64,000 nt of DNA from Planctomycetota bacterium (GCA_020638905.1 JACKHP010000001.1:248001-312000), one strand, 5' to 3'. Numbered from the stretch's first letter, positions 25,177 to 34,378 are shown. Translations and numbers: made by a program. Notes: a model not told the origin generated them from the letters alone.

Positions 25177-26104
25177 CGGCGCGTCCCGCGGCGGACGGCT
25201 CGTCGGCGGGGCGCAGCACGAGATCGGCGCGTCCGGGCAGCGGCGCGAGCCGCGCGGCGATCACGTCCGGCGGCGGAGTCGACGCGCGCAGGGCGGCGGC
25301 CAGTGCGTCCATGCGTTGCACCGCGTGACCGGCCTCGCGCACGCCGTCGAGCAGCAAGTCGAGGAAGGCGCGGTACACGCCGCCCTCGACCTCGGCGTGC
25401 ACCGACGCCACGAGCGCGTGCACGCCGGGCGGCGGCGCGAGCACGAGGCGCGCGCACTCGGCCAGGTCGCGCCGTCCCTCGGTGAGCAGCTCCTCGAGGC
25501 ACGGCTGCGTCGACGGCACCTGCAGCGTCGTCGCGCGGTAGCCGTCGAGCTCGGGATATCCGGGCGGGCCGCCGCGCATGTCGCTCGCGTAGTCGAGGCC
25601 GAGCGCGTCCTGCACGGCGAGGCTGGTGGGCGTGGCGCACCACGCGGGCGCGGCGACCGCGCGCGGGCGTTCGCCCAGGATCGACTCGTAGGCCTCGAAC
25701 GACCGGGCGAACTGCCGCTCGACGGCGGCGCGGTCCATCTCGGGCAGGTGGTCCTGCCAGAGGCGGTGGTCCCACGCGTGCACGCCGACCTCGTGGCCCT
25801 CGTCGCGGATGCGTCGCACGAGGTCGGGGAAACGCAACGCGATGAGGCGCGCGGGCAGCAGCGTGCCCGAGAGGATCGTGCGCCAGCCGTAGAGCGAGGG
25901 CGCGCCGGTCTTCAGCATCTTCTTCAGGAAGCCCTTGCGGCGCAGCACGTTCACGATCGCCTTGCCCGCGTTGTCCGGGCCGAACGAGAGGAAGAACGTG
26001 GCGTGCACGCCGGCCGCGGCGAAGCCCTCGAGCAGGCGCGGCACGCCGTCGCGCATGCCGTCGTGGGTGTCGACGTCGACCTTGAAGCAGAACGGGCGCG
26101 GCAT
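25169..26104 (-). CDS. arnD: ArnD-like polysaccharide deacetylase/deformylase
   Basis: The 311-residue NodB-fold enzyme has FKVDVDTHDGMRDG (metal-binding Asp pair), HEVGVHAWDHRLWQDH (HxxxH zinc motif) and RAVAAPAWCATPTSL matching the ArnD family closely. It is expected to remove the formyl group from undecaprenyl-phospho-4-deoxy-4-formamido-L-arabinose. The ATG at 26104 begins MPRPFCFKVDVDTHDG, like known ArnD proteins, but the SD is weak. It sits between the two arnT-like genes and overlaps the downstream one by 8 bases. Confidence 0.88.
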   Translation of the reverse strand: MPRPFCFKVDVDTHDGMRDGVPRLLEGFAAAGVHATFFLSFGPDNAGKAIVNVLRRKGFLKKMLKTGAPSLYGWRTILSGTLLPARLIALRFPDLVRRIRDEGHEVGVHAWDHRLWQDHLPEMDRAAVERQFARSFEAYESILGERPRAVAAPAWCATPTSLAVQDALGLDYASDMRGGPPGYPELDGYRATTLQVPSTQPCLEELLTEGRRDLAECARLVLAPPPGVHALVASVHAEVEGGVYRAFLDLLLDGVREAGHAVQRMDALAAALRASTPPPDVIAARLAPLPGRADLVLRPADEPSAAGRAGA

Positions 26105-26112
26105 GCCGGGGC

Positions 26113-27882
26113 TCAGTCGCCGGGGTGCGAAGGCGTCCCACCGTCGCCGGTCGGCGTGCCGAAGTCCAGGAGCACGTAGGTCTTGCGCCCGAAGGTCCAC
26201 GAACGGACGGGTCGCAGCGCCTGGCGCAGGGACGGATCGAGGCGCTCGAGCGGCGAGTTCTCGATGAGCACGCGTCCGCGTCCCAGCGCCCCCATGCGTG
26301 CCGTGAGTTCGTCGGTCGACGGAGCGTCGTCGACCAGCACGCCCGTGCGCAGCGGGATGACGGCGCGCACGCGCTCGTCGAGCCGGTAGCCCACGAACGA
26401 GTCGCCCAGGGCATCCATGGCTTGCAGGTCGTGGGCCATCGGGGTCAGGTCGGTGTCCTCTCCGAACGGGTTGCCGACGATCTGGCCCGCGAGCGCGATC
26501 ACGAACATGCCGACGGCCACGCGCCGCACGTTCGTGCCCACGTGCTCGTCGCCGGGGGCGATTCCGCGTCGCGCCCACGCGGCCAGGCGCTCGAGCGCGA
26601 CGGGCAGGCGTCGATCGCGACGCGGAGCGGCGAGCGCGGCGAGCAGACGGAACGGCCACGTGACGAGCAGCGCCGGCAGGGTCACCAGGGCCGACAACGG
26701 CAGCAGCCCGGCGCGGTCGGCCCACGTGGGACGCCGTCCGGAGAGCAGCGCGTCGAGCCACACGCCGACGGCCATCGCGAAGCACGGCAGCAGCGGAACG
26801 GCGTACGGAGGACGCTTCGTGCCGGGGACGCTCAGCAGCAGGAGCCCCAGCGGAAGCACCGCGCCCAGGAAGCGCAGGGCCTCGGGCCGGGTCACCCGCT
26901 CGGGCACGCGGCGCAGGGCGAGCAGCAGCACCGCGGGCAGCGCGAACGTCCACGGGGCGACGAGCTGCGGCGTCCACGCGAGGTACGACCAGAAGGGATT
27001 GTCGTGTCCGCCGCGGTAGCCCTCGACGCTCGGGTCGAAGCGTCCCCAGACCTGGTAGCGCAGGTAGCTGTCGAGGGCCTCGGTGCCGGCGCGCTCGCGC
27101 AGCAGGACGAGCCAGGACGCCACCACGGCGACGGTGAGCAGCAGCCCGGGGACGTGCAGGCGCGGCGCGAGCAGGTCACGACGGCGCGCGACGCACACCG
27201 CCACGACGCACGGGAACCCGAGCAGCGCCCATCCCACGGGGCCCTTGGTGAGGAAGGCCAGGGTCGCCGCGACGTACAGCGCGAACATCGCCCAGGCCGA
27301 CGGACGGCCCGCGCCGGCGCGCGCGTCGAGCGGCTCGCCCGTCCGCGCATCGGGGCCGTCCCGCGGCATGGGCCACGCGGCGGACACGAACGCGGCCAGC
27401 CCGCCGGTGACGAACAGCGTCAGCCACGCGTCGGACACGCAGCGGTGCGCGATGCGCGACCATGCGAACGACGCGGCCAGGGCCATGAGCGCGAGCGTCG
27501 CCGCGCGGGCGCCGGCCAGGCGGCGCGTCAGCTCGTGGACGATCAGCAGCGTGAGCAGCGTGGCCAGCGCAGTCGGCAGCCGCGCCACCGTGTCCGACAC
27601 GCCGAGCAGCGCGAACGTCCCCGCGACCGCCATGTAGTACAGCGGCGGGTGCTCGAGGAACGGCTGCCCGTTCAGGTGCAGGACGATCGCGTCGCCGCCG
27701 ACGACGATCTCGCGCGCGATCTCGGCCACGCGCGTCTCGTCGGGCACGTCGAGCGGCGAGGCGCCGAGCCCGACGAACGACACGATCACCGCGAGGGCCA
27801 GCGCCAGCAGGTGCGCGGCCCTGCGCGAGGTCGTCGCGGCGCCCGCCGCGCCGAGGGCGGGCGTCGCGACCGGTGGCCTCAC
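26113..27882 (-). CDS. arnT: ArnT: aminoarabinose lipid A transferase-like
   Basis: The 589-residue, about 12-helix protein has the N-terminal PDETRVAEIAREIVVGGDAI with the catalytic acid as in E. coli ArnT, and LNGQPFLEHPPLYYM in the next periplasmic loop. A soluble C-terminal region (residues about 480-589) ends in FGRKTYVLLDFG. It should transfer aminoarabinose from the undecaprenyl carrier to lipid A. The GTG start at 27882 overlaps the stop of the decarboxylase gene (GTGA), placing it firmly in the arn operon. Confidence 0.87.
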   Translation of the reverse strand: MRPPVATPALGAAGAATTSRRAAHLLALALAVIVSFVGLGASPLDVPDETRVAEIAREIVVGGDAIVLHLNGQPFLEHPPLYYMAVAGTFALLGVSDTVARLPTALATLLTLLIVHELTRRLAGARAATLALMALAASFAWSRIAHRCVSDAWLTLFVTGGLAAFVSAAWPMPRDGPDARTGEPLDARAGAGRPSAWAMFALYVAATLAFLTKGPVGWALLGFPCVVAVCVARRRDLLAPRLHVPGLLLTVAVVASWLVLLRERAGTEALDSYLRYQVWGRFDPSVEGYRGGHDNPFWSYLAWTPQLVAPWTFALPAVLLLALRRVPERVTRPEALRFLGAVLPLGLLLLSVPGTKRPPYAVPLLPCFAMAVGVWLDALLSGRRPTWADRAGLLPLSALVTLPALLVTWPFRLLAALAAPRRDRRLPVALERLAAWARRGIAPGDEHVGTNVRRVAVGMFVIALAGQIVGNPFGEDTDLTPMAHDLQAMDALGDSFVGYRLDERVRAVIPLRTGVLVDDAPSTDELTARMGALGRGRVLIENSPLERLDPSLRQALRPVRSWTFGRKTYVLLDFGTPTGDGGTPSHPGD

Positions 27883-28931
27883 CCCTCGAGGCTCGCGTCC
27901 CGCGCCACCGTGCGCCCCTCGCCGACGTAGAAGTCGATCGTGCGGCGCAGCGCCTCGGCCAGGTCGATCTTCGGCACCCATCCGAGGTACTTGCGCGCGT
28001 TCTCGATCTTGGGCACGCGCGTCGCGATGTCCTGGTAGCTGTCGCCGTAGTACTCGTTCGACGAGACCTCGAGCACCTGCGCCGACTCCTTCACGTGCTC
28101 GTAGCCGGGCACCTCGGCGAGCGCGCCGATCATGTGGTGCGCCAGCTCCTTGATCGAGCAGTCGTTCTTCGGGTTGCCGATGTTGAAGATGCGCCCGTCG
28201 GCTGCGCCGTCCTTGTTCTCGAGGATGCGCATGAGCGCCTCGACGCCTTCGTCGATGTACGTGAACGCGCGCCGCTGGCGTCCGCCGTCGACGAGCCGGA
28301 TGGGCTCGCCGCGCAGCAGGTGTCCGAGGAACTGGGTCACGACGCGGCTGCTGCCCTCCTTCGGCGTCTCGATGTGGTCGAGGTTCGGGCCGATCCAGTT
28401 GAAGGGCCTGAAGAGCGTGAAGCGGAGGTTCTCCTGCTGACCGTAGGCGTAGATCACGCGGTCGAGGAGCTGCTTGCTGCACGAGTAGATCCAGCGCTGC
28501 TTGCGGATCGGTCCGAGCACGAAGTTGCTCTCTTCCTCGTCGAACTCGGCGTCGCTGCACATGCCGTACAGCTCGGACGTCGACGGGAAGATCACGCGCG
28601 TGTCGTAGCGGGCCGCGTCACGGATGACGCGCAGGTTCTCCTCGAAGTCGAGCTTGAAGACCGAGAGCGGGTCCTTCACGTACGTCATCGGCGTCGCGAT
28701 GGCCACGAGCGGCAGGACCACGTCGGCCTTCTTGACGTGGTACTCGATCCACTCGCGGTTGATGCCGATGTCGCCTTCGAGGAACTGGAACCGGGGATGG
28801 CCGAGGTGCTCGCGCACGCGGTCGTCGCCGATGTCCATGCCGTAGATCTGCCAGTCGGTGTCGGCCAGGATGCGCGCGGTGAGGCTGTGGCCGATGAAGC
28901 CGTTCACGCCGAGGATCAGGATCTTCTTCAT
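27879..28931 (-). CDS. arnA: UDP-glucuronate decarboxylase (C-terminal half of ArnA as separate protein)
   Basis: The 350-residue short-chain dehydrogenase/epimerase has an NAD-binding motif ILILGVNGFIGHSLTA and closely follows the E. coli ArnA C-terminal domain. FPSTSELYGMCSDAEFDEE carries the catalytic Ser-Glu, YSCSKQLLDRVIYAYG the Tyr-Lys pair, FTLFRPFNWIGPNLD follows, and the decarboxylase Arg is in YQDIATRVPKIENA. It should oxidise and decarboxylate UDP-glucuronate to UDP-Ara4O. The ATG overlaps the formyltransferase stop (ATGA). In enterobacteria the two activities are fused; here they are adjacent genes. Confidence 0.92.
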   Translation of the reverse strand: MKKILILGVNGFIGHSLTARILADTDWQIYGMDIGDDRVREHLGHPRFQFLEGDIGINREWIEYHVKKADVVLPLVAIATPMTYVKDPLSVFKLDFEENLRVIRDAARYDTRVIFPSTSELYGMCSDAEFDEEESNFVLGPIRKQRWIYSCSKQLLDRVIYAYGQQENLRFTLFRPFNWIGPNLDHIETPKEGSSRVVTQFLGHLLRGEPIRLVDGGRQRRAFTYIDEGVEALMRILENKDGAADGRIFNIGNPKNDCSIKELAHHMIGALAEVPGYEHVKESAQVLEVSSNEYYGDSYQDIATRVPKIENARKYLGWVPKIDLAEALRRTIDFYVGEGRTVARDASLEG

Positions 28932-29845
28932 GGGACGTCTTGGCGGGTGAGGGTGTGGAGCAGGGATCCTTCGACGAGCGTCGCTCCGAGCGGCGCCTGC
29001 CATTGCAAGAGTTCGAGGGGACGGTCGCCGGTGCCGACGAACGCGCGGCCGTCGCGCAGGGCGACCCGGCCGGGATCGAGCGCGGGCGGCGACGCGTCGG
29101 TCGCGCGGCCCGTGCGCAGGATCATCCAGCGGCCGTCGGGACCTTCGCTGAAGGCGCCGGGCCAGGGCGGCGCCACCGCGCGCACGAGGTCGTGCACACG
29201 CAGCGAGGGCCAGGTCCAGTCGATCAGGCCGTCGGCCGGACGGCGTCCGCCGAAGACCGTCGCGAGCGATTCGTCCTGCACCGTGCGCGGCGCCGTGCCG
29301 TCGAGCACGCCCGGCAGGCAGCGCTCGAGCAGCGTGCGCGCCGCGGGCAGCAGCTTGTGGTAGAGCTCGATCGCCGTGTCGTCGGGACCGACCGCCACGC
29401 GCTCCTGGCCGATGATGCCGCCGGCGTCGGCGCGTGCGACCATGTCGTGCAGCGTGACGCCCGACTCGCGCTCGCCGTGCACGAGCTGCCAGTTGATCGG
29501 CGAGCGTCCGCGGTAGCGCGGCAGGAGCGACCCGTGCATGTTCACCGCGCCGAAGCGCGGGATCGAGCGGATCGCCCGTCCGACCATGTCGCGGTAGTAG
29601 AAGCTGAAGACCACGTCGGGCGCGAGGCGCGCGATCTCGTCGACCCAGCGCGGCGCGTTGATCTCCTCGGTGACGTGCACGGTGAGGCCCGCGTCGAGCG
29701 CGATCTGCTTCACCGAGCCGAACCAGATGTTCTCGTCGGGGTCGTCGTCGTAGGTGAAGACGGCCGAGACGTCGACGCCCTGGCGCAGGAGGGTGCGCAG
29801 GCCCTCGCAGCCCATCTCGTGGTAGGCCAGGACGACCACGCTCAC
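28928..29845 (-). CDS. UDP-Ara4N formyltransferase (N-terminal half of ArnA as separate protein)
   Basis: The 305-residue protein has the ArnA/Fmt hydrolase fold: VVVLAYHEMGCEGLRTLL at the N-terminus, then NMHGSLLPRYRGRSPINW with the conserved Asn, His and Ser of the 10-formyl-THF site, and the catalytic Asp in ARADAGGIIGQE. The C-terminal Fmt_C-like domain begins around WTWPSLRVHDLVRAV. It should formylate UDP-4-amino-arabinose. The GTG at 29845 overlaps the arnC stop (GTGA), and its own stop overlaps the decarboxylase ATG. Confidence 0.9.
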   Translation of the reverse strand: MSVVVLAYHEMGCEGLRTLLRQGVDVSAVFTYDDDPDENIWFGSVKQIALDAGLTVHVTEEINAPRWVDEIARLAPDVVFSFYYRDMVGRAIRSIPRFGAVNMHGSLLPRYRGRSPINWQLVHGERESGVTLHDMVARADAGGIIGQERVAVGPDDTAIELYHKLLPAARTLLERCLPGVLDGTAPRTVQDESLATVFGGRRPADGLIDWTWPSLRVHDLVRAVAPPWPGAFSEGPDGRWMILRTGRATDASPPALDPGRVALRDGRAFVGTGDRPLELLQWQAPLGATLVEGSLLHTLTRQDVP

Positions 29846-30879
29846 GGGGCGTGTTCCTCGAGGCGGTTGCGCGCCACCGGACGGCTGTCGCCGGACACGG
29901 GCGGCTCGTCGGGCGGCACCTCGCGCACCTCGTGCACGTCGCGCACGAGGTAGATCGGGCGGTGGCGCACCTCCTGGAAGATGCGTCCGATGTACTCGCC
30001 GAGCAGGCCGAAGGCCACGAACTGCGCGCCGACGAAGATGAACAGGATGGCGAAGAGCGTGAACACGCCCCCGGCCGCCCATTCGGCGCCGAAGAAGAGC
30101 CGGCCGACCAACAGGGTGATGCCGAACAGGATGCCCGCGGCCGCGATCACGAAGCCCATCGAGAAGAGCAGGCGCAGCGGCGTGAGCGAGAAGCTCGCGA
30201 CGAGGTCGAGCTGCAGCGAGAACAGCTTGAAGAGCGAGTACTTGCTGCGTCCGCTGCCGCGCGAGGCGTGCCCCACGGGGATCTCGACCGGGTTGCGCGC
30301 GTAGAGCATCGCCAGCGCCGGGATGAACGTGTGGAACTCGCCGTGCTCGGTCATCGGCCGCGCGACGTCGCGGTGGTAGCCGCGCAGCATGCAGCCGAAG
30401 TCGTCGAGCTGGATGCCGGACGCCTTGCGCACGAACCAGTTCACCAGGCGCGAGGCCGTCTTGCGGAAGGCCGTGTCCTGGCGTCCGCGGCGGTGGGTGT
30501 TCACGAGGTCGTGCCCGGCCTCGAAGGCCTCGACCAGCCGCGGGATCTCCTCGGGCGGGTTCTGCAGGTCGGCGTCGAGGGTCACGATGAACTCGCCGCG
30601 CGAGCGCTCGAAGCCGGCCAGGACGGCCGCGTGCTGGCCGAAGTTGCGCGCGAAGCTCACCACGCGCAGGGCGGGACGCCGCTGCTGCTCGGCGAGCAGC
30701 AGCGCGAGCGTGTCGTCGGTCGAGCCGTCGTCGACGACCACGACCTCGCTCGTCACCGCGAGCTCGTCGAGCACCTTCCACAGGCGCCCGAAGAGCGCCG
30801 GGATGTTGCCCGACTCGTTCAGCATCGGGATGAGCACCGTGAGCTTCGGAGCCGGGTCGCCTCGTCCGGGCAGCACCAT
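29842..30879 (-). CDS. arnC: ArnC: undecaprenyl-phosphate formamido-arabinose transferase
   Basis: The 345-residue family 2 glycosyltransferase has LTVLIPMLNESGNIPALF, EVVVVDDGSTDDTLALL, the DXD-like VTLDADLQNPPEE and the DFGCMLRGYHRDVA acceptor region. Two C-terminal transmembrane helices (residues about 235-305) end in GLLGEYIGRIFQEVRHRP, as in ArnC. It should load the formamido sugar on undecaprenyl phosphate. The ATG at 30879 has GAGGA upstream and follows arnB after 10 bases. Confidence 0.92.
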   Translation of the reverse strand: MVLPGRGDPAPKLTVLIPMLNESGNIPALFGRLWKVLDELAVTSEVVVVDDGSTDDTLALLLAEQQRRPALRVVSFARNFGQHAAVLAGFERSRGEFIVTLDADLQNPPEEIPRLVEAFEAGHDLVNTHRRGRQDTAFRKTASRLVNWFVRKASGIQLDDFGCMLRGYHRDVARPMTEHGEFHTFIPALAMLYARNPVEIPVGHASRGSGRSKYSLFKLFSLQLDLVASFSLTPLRLLFSMGFVIAAAGILFGITLLVGRLFFGAEWAAGGVFTLFAILFIFVGAQFVAFGLLGEYIGRIFQEVRHRPIYLVRDVHEVREVPPDEPPVSGDSRPVARNRLEEHAP

Positions 30880-30889
30880 CGTGTCGTCC

Positions 30890-32101
30890 TCAGGCCTTGC
30901 GGTGGGCGGCGAGCACGCGCCGGACGGCGTCGACGACGTCGTCCTGGTCGGCCTCGCTCATGAGCGGGTAGAGCGGCAGGGAGAAGATCGTCTCGCCCGC
31001 GCGATACGCGTTCGGCAGGGTGTCCGGGTCGTGGCCGTACTTCTCGCGGTAGTACGTGGCCATGTGCAGCGCCGGGAAGTGCAGTCCCGTGCCGATGTTC
31101 TCCTCGGTGAGCGCGCCCATGAAGGCGTCGCGGTCGAGGGTGCAGGCGTCGAGGTCGAGCCGCACCACGTAGAGGTGCCACGCGTGCAGCGCCTCGTACG
31201 GGACGTGCCCGAGCGGCGCGATGCCGTCGACGTCGGCGAACAGGCGGTGGTAGCGCTCGCCCAGCTCGGTGCGGCGCGCGTTGAAGCGCTCGAGCTTCTT
31301 CATCTGCTCGAGGCCCAGCGCGGCCTGCAGGTCCATCATGTTGTACTTCCACGCCGGCTCGAGCACGTCGTAGCGCGGGCCGCCGCCCTTGCGGTAGCGC
31401 TTCCACGCGTCTTTCGAGACGCCGTGGAAGCGCAGGCGGCGCAGCCGGTCGGCGAAGGCCTCGTCGCGGCAGACGACCATGCCACCCTCGCCCGTGGTCA
31501 CGTTCTTGATCGGGTGGAAGCTGTAGACCGCGACCTCGCTGTCGCGTCCGATCTCGACGCCCTTGTAGGCGGTGCCGAGGGCGTGCGCGGCGTCCTCGAT
31601 GATCGTGAGGCCGTGCGCGTCGGCCAGCGCGCGCAGCGCGTCGAGGTCGGCCGGCTGTCCCGCGTAGTGCACGGGGAGGATGGCTCGCGTCCTCTTCGTG
31701 ATGCGGCGCGCGACGTCGTCGGCGTCGATCTGCAGCGTGTCCGGGTGCACGTCGGCGAACACGGTGCGCGCGCCGCACAGCTCGACCACGTTCGCGGTGG
31801 ACGCCCACGTCATCGCCGGCACGATGAACTCGTCGCCGGGCTTCGGGTCGAGCGCGGCGATCGTGACGTGCAGGCCGGCGGTGGCCGACGCGACCGCCAC
31901 GGCGTGTCCGCCCAGGCGCTCGGTGAACATCTCCTCGAAGCGGGTCACCTTGGGACCGGTGGTGATCCAGCCCGAGCGCAGCGAGTCGACCACCTGGGCG
32001 ATCTCGTCGTCCTCGATGGTGGGGCGCGAGAAGGGCAGGAACGTCTCGCGGCGGCCCGCGGGGGCGGCGGCGCGGGCCTGGGCCGGATCGGCTGTGGACA
32101 T
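30890..32101 (-). CDS. arnB: ArnB: UDP-Ara4O aminotransferase
   Basis: The 403-residue PLP-dependent DegT/DnrJ/EryC1 enzyme has FLPFSRPTIEDDEIAQVVDS at the N-terminus, IIEDAAHALGTAYKG with the cofactor Asp, and SFHPIKNVTTGEGGMVV with the Schiff-base Lys, all matching ArnB. It should aminate UDP-Ara4O with glutamate. I use ATG 32101; longer versions add an unconserved leader. It is the first gene of the seven-gene arn operon, with a 253-base upstream region. Confidence 0.93.
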   Translation of the reverse strand: MSTADPAQARAAAPAGRRETFLPFSRPTIEDDEIAQVVDSLRSGWITTGPKVTRFEEMFTERLGGHAVAVASATAGLHVTIAALDPKPGDEFIVPAMTWASTANVVELCGARTVFADVHPDTLQIDADDVARRITKRTRAILPVHYAGQPADLDALRALADAHGLTIIEDAAHALGTAYKGVEIGRDSEVAVYSFHPIKNVTTGEGGMVVCRDEAFADRLRRLRFHGVSKDAWKRYRKGGGPRYDVLEPAWKYNMMDLQAALGLEQMKKLERFNARRTELGERYHRLFADVDGIAPLGHVPYEALHAWHLYVVRLDLDACTLDRDAFMGALTEENIGTGLHFPALHMATYYREKYGHDPDTLPNAYRAGETIFSLPLYPLMSEADQDDVVDAVRRVLAAHRKA

Positions 32102-32354
32102 GGGGAATCCGGGCGCGCGCGGCGCCCGCTCGTCGTGCGGGACGGGGTGCGGTGCAAGAGGCTCAGGATACGGAAGCCTCACCCTTGGATCCTGACCGAT
32201 TCCGGACCCGTCACCCTGGCATCATCTGCCCAGGATGCGCCCGTCGAGGGGCGATCCGCATGACGGACGTGTCATCGGAACGGCGTTCCTCGGCGACGGA
32301 GCGCGCGAGCCGACGACCCTGCTCGCACGGGCGGGCGAACGCCCCGACCGTCCG
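32102..32354. promoter_or_regulatory. Upstream region of the arn operon
   Basis: This 253-base gap lies between the 3' end of the PTS IIA gene and arnB. It must hold the arn promoter, but no PmrA/PhoP-type repeat or clear -10/-35 pair was recognised. No supported coding frame. Confidence 0.35.
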
Positions 32355-32825
32355 TCAGCCGGACGAGAGCGCGCGCACGACCTCGCCCTCCTGCTCGGCG
32401 GCCACGATCGACTCGACGAAGCCCGGATCGGCGAGCTTCTCGGACAGGCGCTTGTAGACCTGCAGGTAGAGCTTGTCGTCGTAGGTCGGACCGACCAGCC
32501 CGATCACGAGCCGCAGCGGGACGCCGTCGGGCGTCTCGATCGGCAGCCCGTTGCGGCTCACCGCGACCGCCATCACGAGCCGTCGCGCCTGGAGCGTGCG
32601 CACGTGCGGCATCGCGACGCCGTGCCCGAGCAGCGTGGGCTGGCGGCGCTCGCGGTTCACGAGGTCGTTGCGCAGCTTGGTCGGGTTCACGATGCCGTCC
32701 GACAGCTCGAGCAGGCCGCAGACGTACTCGGCCAAGGTCTCGAGCGTCGGCGGTTCGTCCTCGGGGAAGGCCTCGTCGAGGTGCAGGTCGACCCGCTCTT
32801 CCTTCAGATGGCGCGCGAGGTTCAC
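32355..32825 (-). CDS. PTS EIIA (fructose/PtsN type) domain protein
   Basis: The 156-residue single-domain protein has the phosphorylated-His motif LLGHGVAMPHVRT in the PTS_EIIA_2 fold (VNPTKLRNDLVNRERRQP before it, PIETPDGVPLRLVIGLVGP after). No other PTS protein is nearby, so a regulatory role like that of PtsN is more likely than sugar transport. The GTG start overlaps the stop of the hexosaminidase gene (GTGA), coupling the two. Confidence 0.87.
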   Translation of the reverse strand: MNLARHLKEERVDLHLDEAFPEDEPPTLETLAEYVCGLLELSDGIVNPTKLRNDLVNRERRQPTLLGHGVAMPHVRTLQARRLVMAVAVSRNGLPIETPDGVPLRLVIGLVGPTYDDKLYLQVYKRLSEKLADPGFVESIVAAEQEGEVVRALSSG

Positions 32826-34276
32826 GGGCCCGCTCCCACGGGACAGGTGCCGGGCGCTTCGGCGAGGCCGAGCAGCACGAGCGCCGCCTGGTGCGCCGCG
32901 CGCGGCGTGGCCTCGTAGGCCAGCACCGCCGGGACCTCGCCGGGCAGCTCGAGCATCTCGTACGGCGAGCCGAGCACGACCAGCGCGTCGAGCCGTCCGG
33001 CCTCGGCGTTCCAGTGCAGGCGTCGACGGTGCAGGGGATCGAGCCGGGCGGTGCCGGCCCACGCGCGCACCGAGGTGAGCACGAGGCCCACGGGACGTGC
33101 GCCGCCTTCGATCGGGATGCCGCGCGACTCGAGCGTCTCGACGAACGACGGCACGACCATGCCCGAGTCGTCCTCGCCGAAGACCATCAGGTCGATCGGC
33201 TGCCCGGGGACGAGGCGCGGCAGCGGCCGGCCGTTGCCCGTGAGCGAGCCGGCCAGCAGCCGCTCGCCGAGGTCGCCCTCGGGACGCCGCGGCGCCGGCG
33301 GCGCGTCGGCCAGCGCGGCGCGCGCGGCGGCGATGCGTCCGCAGGCCGCGTCGAGCACCTCGTCGGGCAGGAAGCGCCGCTCGTACGCGTCGGCCAGCGC
33401 CTCGCACACCGCGAGCGGATCGGCCGGCATGAGCAGCACGTCGAGTCCCGACTGCAGCACGTCGAGCGCGGCCACCGGATCCTGGCGGAAGCCGCCCATG
33501 TCGAGGGCGTCGGTGATGGCCAGACCGGAGAAGCCCATGCGCCGGCGCAGGTGGTCGAGCACGACGTTCGGCGACGCGGTCGCGGCGCGTCCGGGCACGG
33601 GATCGAGCGCGGGCACCTCGAGGTGTCCGACCATGATGCCGCCCACGCGCTCGGCCACGAGGGTGCGGAACGGGAGCAGGTCGACGGCCTCGAGCGTCTC
33701 GAGGTCGCGCGTCACGCGCGCGAGCTCGTTGTGGCTGTCCTGCACCGTCGAGCCGTGCCCGGGGAAGTGCTTGGCCACCGCGAGCACGCCGCCGTCGCGC
33801 AGTCCCGCCGCGAAGCGCGAGCCGAACTCGGCCACCGCGTACGGGTCGTCGGAGAAGGCGCGCGTGGCGATGATCGGGTTCGTCGACGCGGTGTTCACGT
33901 CGACCACCGGCGCGTACACGACGTCGATGCCGCACTCGCGCGCCTCGAGGCCGGTCAGCAGTCCCGCCTCGTAGGCCGCCTCGGGATCGCCGTTCGCCGC
34001 CAGCGCCATGGCCGGCGGCAACGACGTGCGCTCCTTGACCTGCTGTCCGCAGCCGCGCTCGAGGTCGGACGAGACGAGCAGCGGACGTCCGACGCGCAGG
34101 CGCAGCTTCGCGATCAGCCGCTCGACGTGCGGCTCGCCCTCGCCGAACACGATCACGCCGCCCGGCGGGAAGCGCTCGATCATCGGACGCAGCGCGTCGA
34201 GTGCGCGTTCGCCCTTGCTGGCGCGCACGGCCGGCCACACCACCTGTCCGATGCGTTGCGCGACGTCTTCGCTCAA
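32822..34276 (-). CDS. Family 3 beta-N-acetylhexosaminidase (NagZ-like)
   Basis: The 484-residue glycoside hydrolase has LLVSSDLERGCGQQV, VVYAPVVDVNTASTNPII, LAVAKHFPGHGSTVQDSHNEL (the NagZ catalytic His/Asp loop is KHFPGHGxxxxDSH) and the nucleophile Asp in GLAITDALDMGG. A C-terminal extension of about 150 residues (from PGQPIDLMVFGEDDS) resembles a GH3 C-terminal domain. It should release GlcNAc from peptidoglycan fragments. TTG 34276 is chosen because GGAG lies about 7 bases upstream; a further upstream TTG at 34360 lacks an SD. Confidence 0.87.
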   Translation of the reverse strand: MSEDVAQRIGQVVWPAVRASKGERALDALRPMIERFPPGGVIVFGEGEPHVERLIAKLRLRVGRPLLVSSDLERGCGQQVKERTSLPPAMALAANGDPEAAYEAGLLTGLEARECGIDVVYAPVVDVNTASTNPIIATRAFSDDPYAVAEFGSRFAAGLRDGGVLAVAKHFPGHGSTVQDSHNELARVTRDLETLEAVDLLPFRTLVAERVGGIMVGHLEVPALDPVPGRAATASPNVVLDHLRRRMGFSGLAITDALDMGGFRQDPVAALDVLQSGLDVLLMPADPLAVCEALADAYERRFLPDEVLDAACGRIAAARAALADAPPAPRRPEGDLGERLLAGSLTGNGRPLPRLVPGQPIDLMVFGEDDSGMVVPSFVETLESRGIPIEGGARPVGLVLTSVRAWAGTARLDPLHRRRLHWNAEAGRLDALVVLGSPYEMLELPGEVPAVLAYEATPRAAHQAALVLLGLAEAPGTCPVGAGP

Positions 34277-34378
34277 GGGACGCTCCGGCCGTCGCGCGTC
34301 GCCCGCTCGAGGCCGGACGGCGCCGCCGCACGTCGCGCGATCGGCGCCGGATCCTATCAAAGGGTGCGCGATCGTGCC

